Positions 7,525 to 16,614 of a stretch of DNA of 64,000 nucleotides are shown here, piece after piece. The translations under genes and the position numbers were made by a program. The first letter of the stretch is position 1. Every line of letters starts with the position of its first letter. A model generated the notes under the pieces. The model worked only from the letters and a program-made list of their open reading frames with translations, had not been told where the DNA came from and made no database searches. This DNA comes from Bacillota bacterium (GTDB taxonomy: Bacteria; Bacillota; DSM-12270; Thermacetogeniales; Thermacetogeniaceae), in NCBI GenBank assembly GCA_029907475.1, contig JARYLU010000006.1, positions 1 to 64,000 of the forward strand. Reading direction: 5' to 3'.

Positions 7525-9637
7525 CCTCGTACCAATCCCATCCTTTAAGAGAATGATAGACTTGCCAAGGTTTTTCTTCAAGCAAATTAAGCATGCCTAG
7601 CTTATCAAGGATTTCAGATACAGTTGAGCGCGCATAAAACTCATTACTAGCGAGGGATGCATATTCTACAAATCGGGGCATTTCGCGTTGAAGCACACTA
7701 AGATCAGCTCTTAGTCTCATATCAATTCGGTCCAGGGGTGGAACCACAAGAAAGTCGTAAATCATCGCCCGGTCTTTATTCGGAGCTAGGCGCAGTATTC
7801 TCCCTCTACGTTGTACAAACTCACGTGGATTCGTACTACTAGCCATTATAAACGCCATTCTGGTTGAAGGTACATCAACGCCTTCATCCAGGCACCGGAT
7901 CGCTATCAAAGCCTGAATATCCCCGCTAGCAAATTGTTGAAGAAGCTTTTCCCGTTCAGGGAGACTTACGCTATGGACAAACTCATGGCACCGCAAGCCT
8001 GTACCTGAAACACGCTGTAATACTTCCTTGTGGTGGCCGGGCGAACAATATATCAGAATTCCTCTGGGTTCCTCGTTTGCTTGAATGTGTTCGGCTATTA
8101 TTTTACGCAGTAAACTAAGTAAAGCGGGGAGCTTTGCTTGCGCAGCATAGATAATACGAGAACGCTCAAGAAGCAGCGCCAGTAATTTTTGTTTAATATC
8201 TTCATCAACCTTTCCTGCCAGTGCAATGGTTAGAATTCGATGCGTCAATTCCTCGTATTGATCAATCTCGTTGTCAGTGAGGCTTACAAGCTGGGGATAA
8301 TACTCATAAGGTGTCAAGAAATTGCCAATGGCCTGCTCTAATGGGTATTCAAAGCAGACCGGCCCGAAATAGCGGAAAATAGCCTCCGTACCTTCTTCAT
8401 CAAACCAGCGTCTTGGGGTAGCTGACAGACCCAAGCGCATCCCGGCGCGTTCTAACAATGCGGAACGCAGATTGGGTGCACCAAGCGCATGTACCTCATC
8501 CCCGATAAGTAGAGTGTCTGCCAAAGGAAGATTTCTAAGTGCAGCAGCAAATTTATCTAGGGATGCTGTTTTATGAACGGCCAGCACACAGATGTTCGAA
8601 CGTACACCAAGTTTAAAATCCTGCACAGCAGCCCGTACGGCAATTTCCCAGCGGCTATGCTGGCTACTGCATAGAATAGGGTTAAATCCAAATTCCCGAC
8701 AACTTCTTCCCCATTGTTCAAGTAAGTGTAAGTACGGAACTAATACAATCATGGCAAGACGCCCATGGTTTTCAAAAACTTGAGTTGCTGCAGCTAAAGA
8801 AGTATATGTCTTTCCAGTGCCAGTTGCCATTTCAAACACACCACGGTGTCCAGCTTCATTCCATTTTTTTATGGCTAACTTCTGATAATCATAAAGTTCT
8901 ATGTTACAATGAGGTAAAACCCCGGATCCAGTCACGGCAACCGAAGGAAATCTATACGGACGCTCTGAAGTCGAGCGCAACTTAATGAATTCTTCACGAA
9001 TCGCCTCAGGGATGCAGCATACATGAAATTTCCGGTTTCTATCATTCCATAAAGCTTCAAGGCGCGAGCGATGCATGTCGACATAGGCATACTGCCCAGG
9101 CTCCCAGGACTTAAAAACAGAAAAGGCTTCACCATTTAGCGACCCTACGACAGAATCATTGAGCGACCCGTGAATAACCACCTGATCACCATTAACATCC
9201 GTAAATACAGCAACTTTGTCGTGATAATTACCTGCAGTCTCCTTGTCGCGTGGGATCGCAAAACGAAATTCGAATACATCGTCAGCCACCATCCATGCCA
9301 GTGCATTGCATGTATCCTTATCGAGTGACTTAGCCAAATTTTCAATGTTCCGTCGCAAAATGGCACGCAGTACGTTGTTCGTTTTTGCGGCTTCGCCAAG
9401 CTTTAGGGCTTCCCAGTCTGAAGCCTCAAGAATTGGTGAAACCACCACACGCGCTTTACCGCCAGCCTCAACAAAAGATACTACACCTTGGGCTGCAAGA
9501 CGTAGCCACCCTGAAGTAAAAAAACCTACCCCTCGCAAGTAGTCTCGTGAATGGGCAAGCAACGGCACCTGGAGGTCGCGGATTAAATCATATTGTTCGC
9601 TATCATATACAGGGAGAAGATTGAGGTCCCTTAACAA
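7517..9637 (-). CDS. SF2 DEAD/DEAH-type helicase with N-terminal phospholipase-D-like domain
   Basis: This 706-residue protein has two parts. Residues 30-200 look like a phospholipase-D-like fold: VGFFTSGWLRLAAQG at 37-51, then YHDK (H139, K141) and IHGSLNDS at 155-162, i.e. one HxK...N half-site. Residues 245-650 are a superfamily 2 helicase: Walker A ATGTGKT 271-277, DEVH 380-383, SATP 405-408 and motif VI QRRGRILR 609-616. Such fusions occur in restriction and defence loci. A nuclease role for the first domain would need two half-sites, probably through dimerisation (inference). The start is TTG at 9637, directly abutting the TAA of the upstream gene, so translation is probably coupled. 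Confidence 0.85.
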   Translation of the reverse strand: MLRDLNLLPVYDSEQYDLIRDLQVPLLAHSRDYLRGVGFFTSGWLRLAAQGVVSFVEAGGKARVVVSPILEASDWEALKLGEAAKTNNVLRAILRRNIENLAKSLDKDTCNALAWMVADDVFEFRFAIPRDKETAGNYHDKVAVFTDVNGDQVVIHGSLNDSVVGSLNGEAFSVFKSWEPGQYAYVDMHRSRLEALWNDRNRKFHVCCIPEAIREEFIKLRSTSERPYRFPSVAVTGSGVLPHCNIELYDYQKLAIKKWNEAGHRGVFEMATGTGKTYTSLAAATQVFENHGRLAMIVLVPYLHLLEQWGRSCREFGFNPILCSSQHSRWEIAVRAAVQDFKLGVRSNICVLAVHKTASLDKFAAALRNLPLADTLLIGDEVHALGAPNLRSALLERAGMRLGLSATPRRWFDEEGTEAIFRYFGPVCFEYPLEQAIGNFLTPYEYYPQLVSLTDNEIDQYEELTHRILTIALAGKVDEDIKQKLLALLLERSRIIYAAQAKLPALLSLLRKIIAEHIQANEEPRGILIYCSPGHHKEVLQRVSGTGLRCHEFVHSVSLPEREKLLQQFASGDIQALIAIRCLDEGVDVPSTRMAFIMASSTNPREFVQRRGRILRLAPNKDRAMIYDFLVVPPLDRIDMRLRADLSVLQREMPRFVEYASLASNEFYARSTVSEILDKLGMLNLLEEKPWQVYHSLKGWDWYEDE

Positions 9638-12600
9638 TTAACACAACTCCGTTAATACCACTGTATTTCCTTTAATAGTAACCAGGCTTTCATCGCACAG
9701 CATCATCGGGGTTAAGCTTTTTTGCAGGATACCAGCGTCCCGCATTTCTTTCTCAAAGACCGAAAGATTTGCAGCTCCTCCATAATATTCTTTAAGTATT
9801 ATATATAGTAAATCGCTAAGGCTTTTAATGCCTTTCGAATTAGACGCCGGCACAAATGCATTTCTTTGCGTACCTATAATAAGAAAGCGTCCATTCCGGC
9901 ATAACAGTTCTCCGAGCAGAGTAGTAGTCCACGGAGCACATACAGGCAATTCCGGCAGTTTTGCAAACTCATATAGATGTGTAATTAAACCATAAGGTTT
10001 TCCTGCCCGTTCCCGTTCACTACAATGCGCAGCCGCAACTTGTTCAAGTATTTGCTGCTTCTCATCTGTCCAGTTTAACGTGGCTAAGTGAACTACTGCA
10101 CCCTGGCTGTAGCAGATTACATCATCTCGACACCGGACATTATATACGGTGTTAGGCCGGTATCCGAGTTCGTCTACAAAGTGATGAAATAACTCGTCAT
10201 AGCTACACGGAGCGTCCTTCTTTCGAATATAATCCGCGATTTCTGAAGACACCCCAATAGTACGCTTCCCTTTCTTCCCTATCCCAAGTATACGAATACG
10301 TGGGAACTTCGACAAATCGTATTGCTCACTGCAAAACAACTGCAAAACTGAATATAACATGAATGGGTTCGAGATTCCGAGGAGTTTACATGTAACCTTC
10401 TTATCGTCAAAAATTTTCGTGACCGCCACATGGTTTGTACTCTTCAAAAGCGAATCAATATAGTCTAATATTGGCCGTAGCCTATCACGGTCGATATTAA
10501 GTTCATCTACATGGATAAATTGTGCCCTTTCAACCTGTATGACGTTAGGTATGTTATAAATGTATATCCACTGTAATTGCTCACTTACATAGAGCGTACC
10601 TACTAAATAATCTCTAATCTTATCCAGGCTAACAACGCCTTGTTGGTTACGAACGAACTGCTCAAGTACGAACGGGAGAGGCAATCGCTGCAACTCATTT
10701 TCCTTAAGCATTACGTAAGGGTATTCGGGGTAAGCCAACATCGCATTGCCAGTTTCACGCAGACAACTGTATAGAGCGCTTTCAGTCGGAACCCCAGACT
10801 CAACCAATCTTTCCTTAAAGCTCTTAAAGACACCGCTGACAGAAATGAAAGGAACCCCTGTATTGAGCCGCTCTAATATATAATTCTCTATTTCATGAAT
10901 CAGTCCATAAGGAATCACTACATGAGAACGATGAATAAACGTACCCCTGTCCCAGAGCAGTAAGACAGGTGAATTGCTCATACATGCGTGGATATAACGT
11001 TCAGACAATGATTCGTCGTCAGGGCGCATTTCACGTATTTTCTGGTAGACCTCAGTAAAGTGCATCGCGTGAGTGCAATTTTGCATAATGGCTTCTATCA
11101 TTTCGTTTCGCTGGCCATAGCGATATACCCAGGCTATCTGATTGTATAAATAATTCCCGTCTGTTTTGATTATGTTGCTCCTTTCGGCTATGTGAAGCAC
11201 GTACCCGCATGAAAAACTAGCCACCTCCACTGTATCGACCCGGCATTCGCACTTGCAAGACTCTAACAGGATTCGCCCAGCTTCTTGTACCGCCAGAACG
11301 CCTTGAGACTCATCAATCGCTCTAGTCAGCATTTGTTCCACTCTTAAACAATTCACGCACGGGCACGATTCCATCATTATACTCAATCGTGGTTCCCTGA
11401 TAACTTGGAAAATCTTGCTCGCGCCAACAAGCACAGCTACGCTTTCACCTGGTGGCACTGATGGCCATAACCACAGGTTGGCCAATGATTCGGCTAGTTC
11501 GCTAGCCAAGCATACCCCGCCGGAGCGTGTTAAGATATGAGAAATCACATCCCACAGAGGTTGTAATTTGTTTTTATTACTTATATGCTGCAGCTTCTTT
11601 ATGCATTTCTTCTCAATCTGGCGAACGCGTTCTCGGGTAATGCCCTCAATATTACCAAGCTCCTCAAGTGTCCACTGCCGGCCATCCAAAAATCCCAGGC
11701 GTCCTTTGAGAATTGTTTTCTGTCTTGGCGTCTTTGCTCCGAGCTCAACATAATAGTTGACTAAACTCTCGAAACTAAAATAAACTTCTTCTGGCATCAT
11801 TAGCCGTACGTCTTGAGCATATTTTTTCAGTAACCACAAACAATGTATAAAACAAAAAGATTGAGCTGAAATTCCGTACATATTGACAATATTCCGCTCA
11901 CTATGCCCTACAGTATCACGCCAGGTTATTATCCTCATACTTTGCATCAATGTGACTATGGTTTTGGGAACCCTAAAGGCATCCAAGCGTATATTTGCTA
12001 TGCCTTTAACATCCGAATCACAAATTATTGGGAAGTCATCCAGTTGTCTTTCAGTAAAATAAACCCCATGAGAATGGTGGAATACTTTACTCAAACCCAT
12101 CAAAAGTGCGGAAAAGGCTTCATTTGAGATCCCCGTTTCAATTATATAGCCAACAGTCAACGAACTGATATCCGCAAGCGAATCCTCTGGATATAACGCA
12201 ACAGCCCGTAACTTCCTAAGGTCCTGTGCCGAAAGGCCTAACTCTGATAAACGGATTCGCTCGGCACATTCATAAAACTCCACACTATTCATATTCGCTC
12301 CATCATATAACTCGCGCAACGCTTTACGAAGGATACTACTCTCTGTCGGTTCTTCCAAGTTTATCGGGTGACAAGTATATGGGGTTTCTTTTTTGTTAGA
12401 ACGTATGATTATAGTAGAATAATTAGAATAATTAGTACATTCATATTTATTCTTTCTAGTAGCTTCACCTACGCTAGTTGGATAAGAATACATTTTTCGG
12501 ACAAGCTTTTGAAATTTTAGCAATTCCTCAACAGTTTTACATCCAGCGCCTGGCAATGATATTAATTCTTGTTCACTTAAACTAAGTAGATGGCCGACAG

Positions 12601-13045
12601 TATCTATTTTTTGCCTTCTCATTACATTAGCCGTTCTGTTACTCAGTTGATTGAGCAATTCTCGTGGTATTCGGATACTCGAACAATTTAAGCCTCTTTC
12701 TGCTGTTTCTGAAGTTCTGGAATCCTTCTCCAGGCCAGTCTGTTTTGCAAAACCTTTATCTCTTTTTTGTTTCCTGGAAAACTTGTATACTTGTTGTTTT
12801 TGTCTAAGTTTATCTCTGACCTTAAGTATTTCCTTGACCGTCCCGGGTTTCACACCTTTGATCATGTACAATTGATCCTCAGAGATTGATAACATCCCAT
12901 CTAAATCGCGGATACCACACGCAATTATGACATTAAAGGCTTGGATACTAATACTTCTGAGCGTACGCTCAAATATAGCATCTATAGTAAGGTCATCCAA
13001 TACCTTTTGTTGTTGGTATAAATAATCTTTTCGCATAATCATCAC
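9638..13045 (-). CDS. large protein with alpha-CTD-like HhH units and a sigma-70 region-4-like HTH, first gene of the candidate defence operon
   Basis: This 1135-residue protein contains no obvious enzyme motif. Residues 30-80 (RSISIQAFNVIIACGIRDLD...KGVKPGTVKEIL) and 128-182 match the helix-hairpin-helix pattern of the RNA polymerase alpha C-terminal domain. Weaker copies may lie at 265-320 and 352-410. Residues 439-486 (TPRQKTILKGRLGF...WTLEELGNIEGITRERVRQIEKK) are an excellent sigma-70 region 4 helix-turn-helix. The C-terminal 600 residues read as repeated winged-helix-like segments, with a cysteine-rich patch (SCPCVNC, later SCKCECR) at about 555-605. It is probably a DNA-binding scaffold, sensor or autoregulator. 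The first start codon is GTG at 13045; ATG at 13042 and 13036 are alternatives. Confidence 0.8.
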   Translation of the reverse strand: MMIMRKDYLYQQQKVLDDLTIDAIFERTLRSISIQAFNVIIACGIRDLDGMLSISEDQLYMIKGVKPGTVKEILKVRDKLRQKQQVYKFSRKQKRDKGFAKQTGLEKDSRTSETAERGLNCSSIRIPRELLNQLSNRTANVMRRQKIDTVGHLLSLSEQELISLPGAGCKTVEELLKFQKLVRKMYSYPTSVGEATRKNKYECTNYSNYSTIIIRSNKKETPYTCHPINLEEPTESSILRKALRELYDGANMNSVEFYECAERIRLSELGLSAQDLRKLRAVALYPEDSLADISSLTVGYIIETGISNEAFSALLMGLSKVFHHSHGVYFTERQLDDFPIICDSDVKGIANIRLDAFRVPKTIVTLMQSMRIITWRDTVGHSERNIVNMYGISAQSFCFIHCLWLLKKYAQDVRLMMPEEVYFSFESLVNYYVELGAKTPRQKTILKGRLGFLDGRQWTLEELGNIEGITRERVRQIEKKCIKKLQHISNKNKLQPLWDVISHILTRSGGVCLASELAESLANLWLWPSVPPGESVAVLVGASKIFQVIREPRLSIMMESCPCVNCLRVEQMLTRAIDESQGVLAVQEAGRILLESCKCECRVDTVEVASFSCGYVLHIAERSNIIKTDGNYLYNQIAWVYRYGQRNEMIEAIMQNCTHAMHFTEVYQKIREMRPDDESLSERYIHACMSNSPVLLLWDRGTFIHRSHVVIPYGLIHEIENYILERLNTGVPFISVSGVFKSFKERLVESGVPTESALYSCLRETGNAMLAYPEYPYVMLKENELQRLPLPFVLEQFVRNQQGVVSLDKIRDYLVGTLYVSEQLQWIYIYNIPNVIQVERAQFIHVDELNIDRDRLRPILDYIDSLLKSTNHVAVTKIFDDKKVTCKLLGISNPFMLYSVLQLFCSEQYDLSKFPRIRILGIGKKGKRTIGVSSEIADYIRKKDAPCSYDELFHHFVDELGYRPNTVYNVRCRDDVICYSQGAVVHLATLNWTDEKQQILEQVAAAHCSERERAGKPYGLITHLYEFAKLPELPVCAPWTTTLLGELLCRNGRFLIIGTQRNAFVPASNSKGIKSLSDLLYIILKEYYGGAANLSVFEKEMRDAGILQKSLTPMMLCDESLVTIKGNTVVLTELC

Positions 13046-13258
13046 AGCTTTTAATTTTATTGCCCCTCACTACAGTATGGTCATTGGCTGGCTCATCTCT
13101 GCTCTCAACCGCGTACGCCAAGAACAAGATGGCGAGCGATGATGACCACTACCTATTGGCTATTGAACCAACTTTTGCTATTCGACATTATTACCGAAAA
13201 CTCCTCCTAAATGTATTGAACAATAGTTCCAACAACTTTCAGGGTCCTTTGATACATA
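13046..13258. other. A+T-rich upstream region of the six-gene operon
   Basis: This 213-base stretch between the first gene of the candidate defence operon and the tautomerase relic holds no credible gene. It should contain the minus-strand promoter of the operon, but I could not pick a -35/-10 pair with confidence. A GAGGGG purine stretch lies about 18 bases before the start cluster at 13045-13036, rather far for an ideal ribosome site. Composition changes from A+T-rich to G+C-rich at its right end near 13260. Confidence 0.4.
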
Positions 13259-13453
13259 TTAGACATCTATCCTGTGGGTGAGTTCAACCTCGCTGGCCGG
13301 TTTGCCGCCACGCACCCCGAAGTTCTCCAGGGGAGGCTCGTGTAGCACGATCATGATATCTCTCCCATTGATGCCGGGGTCCCGTGCCAGGTTGTTCACG
13401 ATGACCTGATAAAGCTTCCTCTTGGCCTCCAGGCAAACTGCTGCTGAGGATTT
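13259..13453 (-). pseudogene. 3' remnant of a tautomerase family gene
   Basis: The minus-strand reading gives LEAKRKLYQVIVNNL, then DPGINGRDIMIVLHEPPLEN, then FGVRGGKPASEVEL and a proper stop at 13259-13261. This closely follows the C-terminal half of tautomerase-superfamily proteins (4-oxalocrotonate tautomerase-like, 130-residue class). The frame is closed by a TGA immediately upstream at about 13454, so the catalytic N-terminal half, including the Pro-1 region, is missing. It is G+C-rich like the housekeeping DNA to its right and sits at the edge of the A+T-rich island. It is best read as a native gene broken at or near the island junction. Confidence 0.7.
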
Positions 13454-13587
13454 TCAGAAATAAGAAATGTAGTGACAAAATGCGCGCTTTTTAAAAAATT
13501 TTTTCGGGTTTTATGCGGGTTTGAGCAGGATCATCTGACAAACTCAGAAAAGAAACTCCAAACAGCGCGGGCTTTCGAGCCGGCGGT

Positions 13588-14586
13588 TTAGAGCTTTGCG
13601 GCAATGGCCGCCGCCATTTCCGAGGTCTTGGCGGTTCCCCCAAGATCGTAAGTGAGGGATTTGCCCTCGTTCAGGACTTCCTCGATAGCTTTCACAACCC
13701 GGCCAGCAGCCTCAAGTTCTCCTAAATGCTTCAGCATCATCACGCCGGATAAAATCGTGGCAAGGGGGTCAACCTTATCCATGCCCGCATATTTCGGAGC
13801 ACTTCCGTGTACTGGTTCAAAAACTGCAGCCTCGTCACCGATATTTGCACCGGGAGCCACCCCAAGCCCCCCGATCAGGCCGGCGCAGAGGTCGGAAACG
13901 ATATCGCCGTAAAGGTTGGGCAGAACTAAAACATCAAAATCCGCAGGGCTCTGGACCAGCTTCATGCAGAGGGCGTCAATGATCCGGTCTTCGAACTCGA
14001 TGTCCGGGTACTCCTGTGCCACTTTCCGGGCGGTTTCCAGGAACAGCCCGTCGGTGCACTTCATGATGTTGGCCTTGTGGCCTGCGGTTACCTTTTTCCG
14101 CCCCTCCCTCCGGGCAAGTTCAAAGGCGAACCGGATAATCCGTTCGGAGGCGGGGCGGGTGATGATCTTGATGCTTTCTGCGGCATCTCTTCCTACCATA
14201 TGCTCGATCCCTGCGTAGAGGTCCTCCGTATTTTCCCGCACAACAATGATGTCTACCCCTTCGTAGCGACTTGGAACCTGGGGAAGGTTCCGCGCCGGCC
14301 GCACGTTGGCGTAGAGATCGAGTTCTTTCCGCAGGGCAACGTTCACGCTGCGAAAACCGGTTCCGACAGGTGTCGTAAGGGGGCCTTTTAAAGCAACTTT
14401 GTTCCGCCGGATGGACTCCAAAACATAGTCGGGCAACGGGGTCCCGTACTTTTCAATTACCGCCTCCCCGGCCTCAACTACCTCCCATTCGATTCCGACA
14501 TTCACCGCATCGAGAACCAGCCGGGCCGCCCGCGTTACATCCGGGCCTGTCCCATCCCCTGGAATTAAAGTGATCGTATACTTCAA
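13588..14586 (-). CDS. isocitrate/isopropylmalate dehydrogenase family protein (NAD-isocitrate-dehydrogenase-like)
   Basis: This 332-residue beta-decarboxylating dehydrogenase begins with [10 protein letters not shown]. It contains [34 protein letters not shown] and the acid-rich metal site [12 protein letters not shown], and carries the nucleotide loop [12 protein letters not shown]. The [11 protein letters not shown] form is typical of NAD-isocitrate and homoisocitrate dehydrogenases rather than LeuB. I chose TTG at 14586, seven bases after GGAGGG; an upstream ATG at 14607 lacks a ribosome site. It lies downstream of hydratase and homocitrate/Re-citrate synthase genes, so it probably oxidises isocitrate to 2-oxoglutarate. 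Homoisocitrate or isopropylmalate are alternatives. Confidence 0.85.
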   Translation of the reverse strand: MKYTITLIPGDGTGPDVTRAARLVLDAVNVGIEWEVVEAGEAVIEKYGTPLPDYVLESIRRNKVALKGPLTTPVGTGFRSVNVALRKELDLYANVRPARNLPQVPSRYEGVDIIVVRENTEDLYAGIEHMVGRDAAESIKIITRPASERIIRFAFELARREGRKKVTAGHKANIMKCTDGLFLETARKVAQEYPDIEFEDRIIDALCMKLVQSPADFDVLVLPNLYGDIVSDLCAGLIGGLGVAPGANIGDEAAVFEPVHGSAPKYAGMDKVDPLATILSGVMMLKHLGELEAAGRVVKAIEEVLNEGKSLTYDLGGTAKTSEMAAAIAAKL

Positions 14587-14819
14587 AGTTTTTCCCTCCG
14601 TTCTCATGACTATTAATACAGGTCTTTTTTAACAGCACCTTATCTGGCTAAAAAACAAAATAACAGAGATACGCAGTCAGGACTGGAAGATACCGGAACA
14701 CACAACGGGCGCTGCCTTCTACCAAAGTGACACCGGCGAGGTGCGAAGCATAAATCAAGGACAAGCGCCTACTTGCCCCGGAAACTCAACCGGTATATAA
14801 ACAACCGGCATAAATCAAT

Positions 14820-15317
14820 CTAAAAATTGAAAGTGCCGTACTTGCGAAAATGAGGAACGAGCCCCCCGTCGGCAAGCACCTTGAGCATAAAGGGGGGAAG
14901 CGGTTTGATGGGGATTTCCTTTTGCTTCGTTAAATTTTTCAAAACTCCTTTTTCCAAATCTATCAGGATTTCGTCTCCCCCTTCAATTTCACTGGTGTCA
15001 CATTCCACCACCGGAAGTCCCGTGTTAATCGCGTTCCGGTAAAATATCCGGGCAAAGGATACGGCGAGAACGGCGCCTACCCCGGCGTGAATCAAGGCAA
15101 GGGGCGCTTGTTCGCGGGATGAACCGCAGCCGAAATTGCGACCTGCAACTACAAAGTCGCCGGGCTGCACTCTGCGGGCAAATTCCGGGTCCAGGTCTTC
15201 CATCGCATGACGCGCCAGTTCCTTCATGTCCAGTGTTTTAAATTTATACTTACCCGAGATAATGTAGTCGGTATTAACATCATCACCGAAACGGTGGGCC
15301 TTACCCCGCCACTCCAT
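14820..15317 (-). CDS. LeuD/homoaconitase-type hydro-lyase small subunit
   Basis: This 165-residue swivelling-domain subunit of the isopropylmalate isomerase/homoaconitase family starts at ATG 15317 and overlaps the large-subunit gene by 17 bases. Family hallmarks are GDDVNTDYIISGKY near residues 11-24, GDFVVAGRNFGCGSSREQAP near 54-73, and ARIFYRNAINTGLPVVE. The small subunit sets substrate specificity. The YxxGRNFGxGSSRE loop occurs in both LeuD and homoaconitase relatives, so citrate, homocitrate or isopropylmalate all remain possible. Context next to an isocitrate-dehydrogenase-like gene favours an aconitase-like role in this organism (inference). Confidence 0.88.
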   Translation of the reverse strand: MEWRGKAHRFGDDVNTDYIISGKYKFKTLDMKELARHAMEDLDPEFARRVQPGDFVVAGRNFGCGSSREQAPLALIHAGVGAVLAVSFARIFYRNAINTGLPVVECDTSEIEGGDEILIDLEKGVLKNLTKQKEIPIKPLPPFMLKVLADGGLVPHFRKYGTFNF

Positions 15318-16587
15318 GACTGGAAACCTCCTTGGGTAAAAACTCCCTGAGATCTGCGATTTCCCCCGCAATTGCCGAGGCCGCGACCGTAGCAGGCGAG
15401 GCCAGGTAAATAAAAGCCTTGTTATTTGCCATCCGCCCTTTGAAATTCCGGTTTGCGGTAGAAATAACGGTCTCCCCATCCGCCGGGATGCCGTTATGAG
15501 TTCCCACACAGGGACCGCAGCCCGGAGTTACCACGGCGGCGCCCGCGCGTACCAGTTCCTGAATCACGCCCTCATCCATGGCTTCCAGGAAAACACTGCG
15601 TGAAGCAGGTGCAACGATCAAACGTACCCCCGGATGCACTTTTCTTCCGGACAGGATCTGGGCGGCAATCCGGAGATCCTCCAGCCGTCCGTTTGTGCAG
15701 GTGCCCAGGACAGCCTGCTGGATCGGAGTCCCCGCGACCTCACCTACAGGAGCCACATTGTCTACCCGGTGAGGTTTCGCTACCTGGGGCTCCAACCGGC
15801 CCACATCGTATTCCAGGATCCGGGCATAGACAGCATCCGGATCGGCACTTACCCCTTCAAAATCCCCCTTCCCGCGCTCTTTCACCCATTCCCAGACTTT
15901 TTCGTCCGCCTCCATCAGACCTGCCTTGGCACCCATCTCAATCGCCATGTTGGCAATGGTAAAGCGCGCATCGACTGAAAGCGCTTGAATGGCCTCTCCC
16001 GTATATTCTGCAGCCATATAGGTGGCGCCGTCTGCGGTCACCTGTCCGATCAGATAAAGGATGAGATCCTTTGCGGAGACTCCCGGAGGCAGGTGGCCGT
16101 GGCAGATGAATTTTATCGTTTCCGGCACCCTGAACCACATCTTCCCGGAAATTAAAGCAGCCGCCAGGTCTGTGGAACCCACACCGGTGGCAAAGGCGTT
16201 CAGGGCACCGTAAGTGCAGGTGTGAGAGTCCGCGCCGATTACCAGTGAGCCCGGCCCCACGTGCCCCTTCTCGGGGAGGAGTTGGTGGCACACCCCTTCA
16301 CCCACATCGTATAAAATCATCCCCTGTTTCCCGGCGAATTCCCGCATTAGGTGGTGGAGGGCAGAAACTCCCTCCAGCGGGCTGGGGGCACTGTGGTCGA
16401 TCACGAGGGCCGCCCTGCCTGGAGCGAAAACCTTTTTTCCGCCCATTTCTTCAAAAACGCGAATGGCTAAGGGTGCCGTCCCGTCCTGCCCCATCATAAA
16501 ATCTACCGAGGCAACCACGAGATCGTGCGCATGCGCATCTTGACCACTTTTCCTGCTTAAAATCTTTTCCGCAATCGTCTTTCCCAA
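15301..16587 (-). CDS. LeuC/homoaconitase-type hydro-lyase large subunit
   Basis: This 428-residue subunit is the length of the LeuC2/HacA class. It carries the 4Fe-4S ligands: a first Cys in VLGTCTNGRLEDL, then CGPCVG (two Cys) followed by PADGETVISTANRNFKGRM. GADSHTCTYGALNAFATGVG near residues 119-138 binds substrate. The start is TTG at 16587, about seven bases after GGAGAGGAG. Together with the small subunit it isomerises a tricarboxylic or isopropylmalate-type substrate by dehydration and rehydration. The gene is 27 bases downstream of the homocitrate/Re-citrate synthase gene, so the genes are surely one operon. Exact substrate is unresolved. Confidence 0.9.
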   Translation of the reverse strand: MGKTIAEKILSRKSGQDAHAHDLVVASVDFMMGQDGTAPLAIRVFEEMGGKKVFAPGRAALVIDHSAPSPLEGVSALHHLMREFAGKQGMILYDVGEGVCHQLLPEKGHVGPGSLVIGADSHTCTYGALNAFATGVGSTDLAAALISGKMWFRVPETIKFICHGHLPPGVSAKDLILYLIGQVTADGATYMAAEYTGEAIQALSVDARFTIANMAIEMGAKAGLMEADEKVWEWVKERGKGDFEGVSADPDAVYARILEYDVGRLEPQVAKPHRVDNVAPVGEVAGTPIQQAVLGTCTNGRLEDLRIAAQILSGRKVHPGVRLIVAPASRSVFLEAMDEGVIQELVRAGAAVVTPGCGPCVGTHNGIPADGETVISTANRNFKGRMANNKAFIYLASPATVAASAIAGEIADLREFLPKEVSSHGVAG

Positions 16588-16614
16588 GCGAAACTCCTCT
16601 CCCTTACTTTCTTG

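Noticed and set aside
3352-13045. complete phosphorothioation (Dnd) system
   Set aside because: Only a DndD-like ATPase and a Dnd-associated-like protein are present; no DndA, DndC or DndE is in the window.
13060-13281. 73-codon plus-strand frame between the accessory operon and the tautomerase relic
   Set aside because: It has no ribosome site and covers the operon's presumed promoter; composition is not protein-like.
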